Shown: piece by piece, positions 57,894 to 64,000 of the stretch | How positions within the stretch are numbered: position 1 is the stretch's first letter | How the letters are laid out: each line of letters starts with the position of its first letter | DNA from: Bacillota bacterium | GTDB taxonomy: Bacteria > Bacillota > UBA4882 > UBA8346 | Assembly (NCBI GenBank): GCA_023402395.1 | Contig: JAEYGI010000063.1 | Location: 1-64,000 of the forward strand | Direction of reading: 5' to 3' | DNA length: 64,000 nt | The notes under the pieces: model-generated | Told to the model about the DNA's origin: nothing | What the model saw: the letters and a program-made list of their open reading frames with translations, nothing else | The model's database searches: none | Position numbers and translations under genes: made by a program

Positions 57894-59672
57894 ATGTTCC
57901 AGCCAGCAATGGTTCGAATCCGGGGAATGGCCGGCAGTTTTTTGGCCGGCTACGCCAATCTGAAAATCAAACATAAACTTTTCTTAATTCATTGTTTGAT
58001 TGTGATGCTCCTTTGTCTGGTAAGCCTGGCGGCGTTACAGGCCGCTTTGCATGTTTACGACGGATTGCTTTACAATGAATCGGCCAAGGTATTAAACCTT
58101 TCCACCATTAATATTGAAAATGAATTGAAAAAAATTGAACAGTTCTCGTCGACCATTATCGCCAACCCCGATATCCAGGATTCGCTTGAGAAACTGAAAA
58201 CAGGTCCTTCCCGGCGTGGAGACCCGAAGGTCGGCTCCGGGATAACGGACATTCTCTGGGTCTATGCCTTTGAGCGCAACATCGCTTCGGTCAATCTTAT
58301 CGATACCCGCGGCAATCAATTCTCGGGCGGACTTCCGATTCCGGGACCGCTGGCGCGGCGGATCGTTGCCGAAGCGGTCCGGAAAGAGGGGGTGCTGACC
58401 TTCGCCGCATCGGACCCTGACAGTTCAATGCTTTTCGGCGCTCGGTTGGTCCGGAGAATTCGCAACTTAAGCCTCGAACCGCTGGGAACCTTAATCCTCC
58501 GGATCAAACTCGGGGAACTGGTGAAGCAAGGTACGCTCGGAGCGGCCAATTATAAAGTTAATTTATTGATCCTTGACGGGAAAAAAGAGATTTACCACTC
58601 CAACCAATCGTTGAAAATGAGTGGCAGGTCGTTCGCCCTTTCCGGTGATGCCGGCTATCAGGTTCAGAATATTAACGGGCGGAACTTTTTTATCGCTCAC
58701 ACCTATTCGGCTTTTACCGGATGGACCTATGTAAATATCCTTCCGTATGAGAACATTTTTCAACGGATTATTCTATTACGAACCGCGATTCTTCTTATTT
58801 TTCTTATTCTTTTTTTGAGCACGATCATCATCAGCTTAAAACTGGCCCAAAATCTCACCAAGCCCATTGAAACGTTGACCGCCGCGATGAAACAAGCGGA
58901 AAGCGGGGATTTTGGCGCGATTGAGTGGAATGGGTCCGACCTGTCGCGAGCGGATGAGATCGGAGATCTGCAGCGGGATTTCAAAATGATGGTTCAAAAG
59001 ATCGACAGCTTGATTCAAGAGAATTATGCCAAACAGCTCGCGGTCAAAGAAGCTCAGTACCGCGCCTTACAGGCTCAGATCAATCCCCATTTTCTCTACA
59101 ATACGCTGGAATCCATCAATTGGCTGGCCAAGGTCAATCGGCAGCCGGAGATCTCGCGGATGGTCGAATCCCTCGGCAACCTGTTGCGAAATGCCATCAA
59201 CAATAAGCAATCCATCACCACGCTTGGCGAAGAGCTTCAGCTATTGGAGGATTATGTGTTGATTCAAAAAGTCCGTTTCGGAGCGAGGTTGGAAATTGAG
59301 ATCGAGATTGATCCAAAATGGCACGGGCTGCCGATTCCCAAACTTACCTTGCAACCACTACTCGAGAATTCCATCCACTACGGACTGGAAGCCATGCTGG
59401 AGGCCTGCCGGATAACCGTCCGTTCCGTTGTCCGCGACGATTGCCTGGAGATTTGGATCGAGGACAACGGGCCCGGAATTGATCCGGAGATTCTTCGCAA
59501 ACTGGAAACCGGCCAAATCAAGCCGCAAGGATCGGGAATCGGATTAAGCAATATCAATGACCGGCTCCGGCGCTATTTTGGAGAAAAGTACGGCCTGGAG
59601 GTTCTCAAGGGGCGAATCAAAGGAACCGGAATCATCATCCGGATTCCATGGACGGAGGGCGCCGATAGATGA
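57894..59672 (+). CDS. YesM-type sensor histidine kinase
   Basis: The ~592-aa kinase has two transmembrane helices (about 25-48 and 285-310), a large extracytoplasmic sensor domain between them and a HAMP domain (about 315-365). The HisKA_7TM/LytS-type kinase core carries the phospho-histidine in INPHFLYNTLESINWLAK near residue 398, and the HATPase motifs PLLENSIHYGL, DNGPGI and GSGIGLSNINDRL. It phosphorylates the regulator encoded next. The start is uncertain: GTG 57882, ATG 57894 and ATG 57909 are in frame, none with a strong site. A strong GGGAGGAGG at about 57823-57831 precedes instead a 6-codon out-of-frame ORF (ATG 57841). Confidence 0.88.
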   Translation: MFQPAMVRIRGMAGSFLAGYANLKIKHKLFLIHCLIVMLLCLVSLAALQAALHVYDGLLYNESAKVLNLSTINIENELKKIEQFSSTIIANPDIQDSLEKLKTGPSRRGDPKVGSGITDILWVYAFERNIASVNLIDTRGNQFSGGLPIPGPLARRIVAEAVRKEGVLTFAASDPDSSMLFGARLVRRIRNLSLEPLGTLILRIKLGELVKQGTLGAANYKVNLLILDGKKEIYHSNQSLKMSGRSFALSGDAGYQVQNINGRNFFIAHTYSAFTGWTYVNILPYENIFQRIILLRTAILLIFLILFLSTIIISLKLAQNLTKPIETLTAAMKQAESGDFGAIEWNGSDLSRADEIGDLQRDFKMMVQKIDSLIQENYAKQLAVKEAQYRALQAQINPHFLYNTLESINWLAKVNRQPEISRMVESLGNLLRNAINNKQSITTLGEELQLLEDYVLIQKVRFGARLEIEIEIDPKWHGLPIPKLTLQPLLENSIHYGLEAMLEACRITVRSVVRDDCLEIWIEDNGPGIDPEILRKLETGQIKPQGSGIGLSNINDRLRRYFGEKYGLEVLKGRIKGTGIIIRIPWTEGADR

Positions 59673-61222
59673 TGTATAAAGTGTTATTAGTGGACGATGA
59701 GCCGATCATCCGTGACGGAATCGCAACGGTTATCGATTGGGAACAGCATGGCTTGGAATTGATTGGAACCGCACCGAACGGAGTGGAGGCGTTAGCGATG
59801 ATTCACGCCGAACCGCCCCGGATCGTGATTACCGATCTCAAGATGCCGGTGCTGGATGGGTTGGAATTGATTGCAAAAGCCAAAGCGGAGCACCCGGAGA
59901 TCGAGTTTGTGGTATTGTCCGGCTACAGCGAGTTTGAATCGGCCAAAGCCGCGATGCGCTTCGGGGTCAGGCATTATTTGCTGAAGCCGTGTAATGAAAA
60001 CAAAATCGTTCAAGTCTTATTGGAATTAAAAAGCGATCTAGTCCGCCGCGATCAACAGGAAGAATTCCTCCGGAAAAACCGGGAGAATCTTGAGAAGGTT
60101 TTGCCGCTGGTGAAAGAGCAGTTTCTCCGGGATTTCGTTACCGGCCGGAGTTACACCAAAATGGAGTATCAAGAGTACCGGCGACTTTTCGGCCTGGAGG
60201 ACCAGGCGATCCGCTTGATTTTGTTTGAACCGGAGGCTGAGTGCGGGGTGGAAGAACTGTTCGGATTGGCCGGGGTCATTGATACTCATCTCGCGCAATC
60301 CAAATATTTAAACACCGTGCTTAGGAATCAAGTGTTGACCTTGACCGGAGATGTGAGCGACGTCGAACTTTTGGGGCTGATCCAACGGGTGAAGGATCAA
60401 TTCGGCGCTATTTATCATATGGAGATTAGTGTCGCCTATAGCGATCCGAGCCGATTCGAGGATACTCCCGGCGTATTCTCGGAAATGCAAGAGTGTCTGC
60501 GACACTCCTTTTATCTCGGGGCGGGAAGCGTGATCACTAAAAAAGACATCGACTGGGGGGACGGTTCAGAAGCCGGAGGAAAGCTGCATTTTGATTTTGA
60601 AGCACTGGCCCTGGCGATCAAAAGCGGGAACGCCGGAGCGGTCGACGCGGCGCTCGATCTGTTTTTCAATCAGTTGCAATCGGGGAAATACCGGATAAGT
60701 GTGGCGCGAAGTTATGCCTCCGAATTATTGATGATTATTATCCGGCAGTCCCGGCGGGAACAAGAGGAATCGGATATGGGGGCCATGGATGCGCTACGGG
60801 CAATGACCTCCTTGGAGCAGATCCGGGAATCGATCCGGACTATTGCCGCCCGAATCACCAAAGCCAATTATGAAGCGATCACAACCCAGCATGACCGGAT
60901 CATTGGCGCTTTGACCCAATATGTGCGGGAACATTTGAACGACGAGCGTCTTTCACTAAGGCATCTCGCCACGGAGGTCGCTTTTTTAAGCGAGAGTTAT
61001 TTGAGTAAACTCTTTACCAAGGTAACCGGTGAAAACTTTTCTCATTATCTGATGCGGATCCGGATGGAGAAAGCCAAGGAATTGATCGAGAAAGACGGAA
61101 ATCAACCAGTATACGAAGTTGCCCAGCAGATCGGGCTGGGTAACAATCCGCAATATTTCAGCCAGTTATTTCGGAAATATACCGGGGTGACGCCTTCCGA
61201 ATATAAGAAGACCATCGACTAA
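59669..61222 (+). CDS. YesN-type response regulator (REC + AraC HTH)
   Basis: The 517-aa protein has an N-terminal receiver (about 3-120) with phospho-acceptor Asp in ITDLKMPVLDG at about residue 56 and the conserved Lys in YLLKPCNE. A middle region is probably a sensor or dimer domain, and the C-terminus is an AraC/XylS HTH (about 415-515, SESYLSKLFTKVTGENFSHYLMRIRMEKAKELI). It overlaps the kinase gene by 4 bp (ATGATG). It likely activates the sugar ABC transporter genes immediately downstream. Confidence 0.92.
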   Translation: MMYKVLLVDDEPIIRDGIATVIDWEQHGLELIGTAPNGVEALAMIHAEPPRIVITDLKMPVLDGLELIAKAKAEHPEIEFVVLSGYSEFESAKAAMRFGVRHYLLKPCNENKIVQVLLELKSDLVRRDQQEEFLRKNRENLEKVLPLVKEQFLRDFVTGRSYTKMEYQEYRRLFGLEDQAIRLILFEPEAECGVEELFGLAGVIDTHLAQSKYLNTVLRNQVLTLTGDVSDVELLGLIQRVKDQFGAIYHMEISVAYSDPSRFEDTPGVFSEMQECLRHSFYLGAGSVITKKDIDWGDGSEAGGKLHFDFEALALAIKSGNAGAVDAALDLFFNQLQSGKYRISVARSYASELLMIIIRQSRREQEESDMGAMDALRAMTSLEQIRESIRTIAARITKANYEAITTQHDRIIGALTQYVREHLNDERLSLRHLATEVAFLSESYLSKLFTKVTGENFSHYLMRIRMEKAKELIEKDGNQPVYEVAQQIGLGNNPQYFSQLFRKYTGVTPSEYKKTID

Positions 61223-61381
61223 TCCTCCCATCTCCTCAGCCGCCCGGTTCAGTGCTTGATTGAAACAGGACATCATTTTGAACAAAGATCACCAATTTCT
61301 TTATTAACAGAACTACAACGAAACTTTAACATAATAAGTGCCGGCGCTAATGCCGGGACTTACAAAAAAAGGGGTGGAGTG

Positions 61382-62668
61382 ATGAAACGGTTACTAGCGG
61401 TTTTGCTGATGGCCACGATTGTCCTTTCGTTAGCGGTGAGCAGCCTTGCGGCGCCAAAGGTCACCTTGAGGGTTGCCTGGTGGGGCAATCCCACCCGGGA
61501 CGCCCGGACGTTGAAAGCGATCGAGATGTACATGGCACAGAACCCAAATGTCACCATTGAGACTGAAACCACCGGGTGGACAGGTTATTGGGATAAGCTG
61601 GCCACTCAGGCCGCGGCCAATAATCTTCCCGATGTGATTCAACATGATTACGCGTACATCACCCAATACGCTGAGAAGAATTTACTGTATGATCTAGCTC
61701 CGGCTGTTAAATCCAAAAAGATTGATCTTACCAATGTCACGGAGGCCTATATCTCTGGCGGAAGGGTCAAGAAGAAGCTTTATGGAATCAGTCTCGGAAC
61801 CAACGCCTGGTGCATTATCTACGATCCGGCCGTGTTGCAAAAAGCCGGCCTTGCCCCGCCGAGTCCCGACTGGACCTGGGCCGACTTTGAGAAGCTGGCC
61901 ACCGAAATTTATAAGAAAACCGGCGTGCAGACCATGCCGCTGTCCACTATTGATCCCCGGGTGATGTTTGACGACATGATCCGGCAGACCGGAAAACCGT
62001 TCTTCGCTCCGTCCGGGAATTCATTGGGTTTCAGCGATGATAAAACGTTGATTGAGTTCTATGAGATTCAACTCCGGCTTTTGAAAGCGGGGGTTTTAAT
62101 CAAGCCGGACACGGCCTTTGTAATTACCACGCCTCAAGAAGCTCCCTTTGCCAAGGGAAAGTCTTGGGTCGAGTTTGTCTGGAGCAACCAAGTGGTCTCC
62201 CAGCAGGCGGCCGCCAACCGGCCGGTGGGGATCGCCCTTTCCCCGAAAATCGCCAAAGCCAAGCGGCCCGGCACTTATTTGAAACCTTCGATGTTCTTCT
62301 CGATCGCCAATTCCTCGGCCAATAAGGAAGAGGCCGTCAAATTCTTGAATTACTTTTTGAACGATATCGAAGCCAACAAAGTATTGCTGGCGGAACGGGG
62401 CATTCCGATCATCCCCAAAGTGCGGGATACCTTGAAAGAAATGGTCGACCCGGTCAACCGTCAGGTTTTTGAATACATTTCCCTGGTCGGCAATAATCAC
62501 GCCAGTCCCATTGATCCGGCGGATCCGGTGGGCGCCGGGGAAGTACTCAAAATTTTCCGGACCATCGATCAGGAAGTATTGTATGGGACGACTTCGCCCA
62601 AGGCCGCAGCAGCCAAGTTTATCAAACAGGCCAACGAAGTCCTTGCCAAGAATAAAACCGCCAAATAG
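61382..62668 (+). CDS. Carbohydrate ABC transporter substrate-binding protein (no lipobox)
   Basis: The 428-aa protein matches extracellular family 1 solute-binding proteins: VTLRVAWWGNPTRDARTLKAI near the N-terminus, DVIQHDYAYITQYAEK and a Trp-rich binding core. Its signal peptide ends SLAA without a lipobox cysteine, so it should be released to a soluble location rather than lipid-anchored. That suits a diderm periplasm and is unlike most monoderm Firmicute homologues. ATG 61382 follows GGGGTGGAG. The upstream gap shows no clear promoter. Sugar specificity is unknown. Confidence 0.88.
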   Translation: MKRLLAVLLMATIVLSLAVSSLAAPKVTLRVAWWGNPTRDARTLKAIEMYMAQNPNVTIETETTGWTGYWDKLATQAAANNLPDVIQHDYAYITQYAEKNLLYDLAPAVKSKKIDLTNVTEAYISGGRVKKKLYGISLGTNAWCIIYDPAVLQKAGLAPPSPDWTWADFEKLATEIYKKTGVQTMPLSTIDPRVMFDDMIRQTGKPFFAPSGNSLGFSDDKTLIEFYEIQLRLLKAGVLIKPDTAFVITTPQEAPFAKGKSWVEFVWSNQVVSQQAAANRPVGIALSPKIAKAKRPGTYLKPSMFFSIANSSANKEEAVKFLNYFLNDIEANKVLLAERGIPIIPKVRDTLKEMVDPVNRQVFEYISLVGNNHASPIDPADPVGAGEVLKIFRTIDQEVLYGTTSPKAAAAKFIKQANEVLAKNKTAK

Positions 62669-62816
62669 AACGGTTTAACGAGGCCGGGGATTTGCCGGCA
62701 GCAGATGCAGCGGCATTTATTTCCCCTTTAACGAAAAATAGAGGCCGGAGGAATGCCGCCGCATCGTAAAATACTGGCAACATCCGGCTTATTTTCTAGC
62801 AATGGAGGGCATTCGG

Positions 62817-63782
62817 TTGCAACAGACGGAAGCGCCGCAACGGCTTAAAACCAATGGGCTGCTCAATAAAATCGCGGGGCTCAAAGCGAAGATCTCTGGT
62901 TCGGATCAGGTGGCGGGGTACATCTTCATTGCCCCGTTTCTGGTGGGCTTTTTTTGTTTTACCTTGATTCCGATAACAGCTTCGGTTTATTTTTCATTTT
63001 CCCAATATGACCTGCTTTCCAGGCCGGTCTTAAGCGGCCTGGTCAACTTCAAGGCAATGTTTGGCGATGAGAATTTCTGGAAATCGCTCGCGGTCACGTT
63101 TCATTATGCCTTCGTATCCGTTCCGCTGCGCTTAATCTTTGCGCTGGCCGTGGCCATGATCTTCGCCAGGAAAGCCAAAGGGGTCGGGGTATACCGGACC
63201 GTATATTACCTGCCGTCCATCATCGGAGGAAGCATCGCGGTTTCGGTGATGTGGCGCAGGCTGTTCATGGGGGACGGGGCGTTGAATTCGGCCCTGGCTC
63301 TGATCGGAATTCATTCGGATACCTCTTGGATCGGAAACCCGCGGACCGCGATCTGGACCCTGATTTTGCTGGCGGCGTGGCAGTTCGGGTCGTCGATGTT
63401 AATCTTTCTGGCGGGATTGAAACAGATTCCCGAGAGTTATTACGAAGCCGCCGTGATCGATGGAGCCAATGCGTTTCAAAAATTCTTTAAAATTACCATC
63501 CCGCATTTAACGCCGGTGATCTTTTTTAATTTAGTAATGCAATTGATCAATGGTTTTACCGTGTTTACCCAGGCCTTCGTGATCTCCGGCGGCACCGGAG
63601 ATCCGATGAACAGCACGCTGGTATACGCGCTTTATTTATATAGGAAAGCGTTTGAGTTTTACGATATGGGCTATGGGTGTGCCATGGCCTGGGTGCTGGT
63701 GATGATCCTGGCCGTTTTCACGGCGCTAATCTTTAAATCCTCCAATTTCTGGGTGTACTATGAGACGAAGGAGGATTCATAA
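62817..63782 (+). CDS. Sugar ABC transporter permease (MalF/UgpA family)
   Basis: The 321-aa permease has six transmembrane helices and the EAA loop YYEAAVIDGANAFQKFFKITIPHLTPV (about 213-239), which contacts the ATPase. I start at TTG 62817 because GGAGGG ends 7 nt upstream, although ATG 62802 is in frame. It follows the binding-protein gene after 148 bp, which contain short GC-rich stem-loops that could lower expression relative to the binding protein. Confidence 0.9.
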   Translation: MQQTEAPQRLKTNGLLNKIAGLKAKISGSDQVAGYIFIAPFLVGFFCFTLIPITASVYFSFSQYDLLSRPVLSGLVNFKAMFGDENFWKSLAVTFHYAFVSVPLRLIFALAVAMIFARKAKGVGVYRTVYYLPSIIGGSIAVSVMWRRLFMGDGALNSALALIGIHSDTSWIGNPRTAIWTLILLAAWQFGSSMLIFLAGLKQIPESYYEAAVIDGANAFQKFFKITIPHLTPVIFFNLVMQLINGFTVFTQAFVISGGTGDPMNSTLVYALYLYRKAFEFYDMGYGCAMAWVLVMILAVFTALIFKSSNFWVYYETKEDS

Positions 63783-64000
63783 TGAGCGGATTCAAGCGTG
63801 GGTTGCGGGGCTTGGCCTACCACGGCGGCGTTATTTTATTGGGTTTATTGATGATTTATCCGGTATTGTGGATGGTTTTCAGTTCTTTTAAGGATAATAC
63901 GGAAATATTCGGCACTGCGTCACTGTGGCCGCAGCAGTTTAAACTGGAGAACTTCGTCCGGGGCTGGCAGGGGGTTGGCGGCGTTTCCTTCGCGGTCTTC
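63782..64000 (+). CDS. Sugar ABC transporter permease (MalG/UgpE family), 5' part
   Basis: The first 73 codons are present, from ATG 63782 (overlapping the previous stop as TAATG) to the window edge. They contain the first transmembrane helix (about 15-35, GVILLGLLMIYPVLWMVFSSFK) and the family continuation TEIFGTASLWPQQFKLENF. It is the second permease of the importer. The ATPase gene is not in the window and is often encoded elsewhere (MsmK-type). Confidence 0.88.
   Translation, partial: MSGFKRGLRGLAYHGGVILLGLLMIYPVLWMVFSSFKDNTEIFGTASLWPQQFKLENFVRGWQGVGGVSFAVF

Overview
The window looks like chromosome from a diderm, endospore-forming member of the Bacillota. Three lines of evidence point there. 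First, spore genes: an alpha/beta-type SASP, SpoIIP, a SleB-type cortex hydrolase, a YaaH/SleL-type LysM-GH18 protein, a YteA-type zinc-finger protein and a SpoIVB-type S55 peptidase. Second, a full outer-membrane assembly block: TamB, BamA, two OmpH/Skp-like chaperones, LpxD, LptF/G, LptD, LptC and LptA, plus an orphan secretin and an OmpA-domain protein. Third, Firmicute-style expression signals: strong Shine-Dalgarno sites, frequent TTG/GTG starts, sigmaA-like promoters and an infC leader. A Hydrogenispora/Limnochordia-like lineage is a reasonable guess but is inference.

Layout. 1-2.3 kb: the 3' end of a gene with a 21-bp coding repeat, an ANT(6)-type adenylyltransferase surrounded by six small hairpin elements, and a PAS protein. 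2.3-5.7 kb: a DUF815 ATPase, a LOG-family protein, a SASP and an alpha/beta hydrolase. 5.8-8.5 kb: a 901-aa secretin on the minus strand. 8.9-28.6 kb: the outer-membrane block, all plus strand, including a sigma-70 factor followed by a single-pass membrane protein. 28.6-39.4 kb: housekeeping genes (RNase H-fold protein, YhaM, MtaB, HinT, S21, DUF5665, YteA, LspA, Lgt, RluD family, infC-rpmI-rplT). 39.4-42.9 kb: TIG/OmpA protein, SpoIIP and a zinc-ribbon peptide. 43.3-53.4 kb: one operon for a group 4 membrane [NiFe] hydrogenase with counterparts of all eleven NuoABCDHIJKLMN core subunits and its own maturation protease. 53.4-57.4 kb: spore-wall hydrolases, a HAD hydrolase and DUF2000. 57.9-64 kb: a YesM/YesN two-component system followed by a sugar ABC importer that runs off the right edge.

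How the genes work together. LpxD makes lipid A precursor, LptC/A/D and LptF/G carry LPS outward, BamA/TamB and the Skp-like proteins handle outer-membrane proteins, and Lgt/LspA process lipoproteins. The hydrogenase probably couples H2 evolution from a low-potential donor to ion pumping; no electron-input module lies in the window. The YesMN pair probably senses an extracytoplasmic cue and controls the adjacent importer.

Non-coding structure stands out: a family of nested hairpin elements with a distant copy at 57.4 kb, an 83-nt near-perfect palindrome at 43.0 kb, two 42-bp-period tandem arrays (33.5 and 56.0 kb), and a three-copy intergenic motif containing TATCACAACG. No tRNA, rRNA, CRISPR array or intact insertion sequence was recognised.
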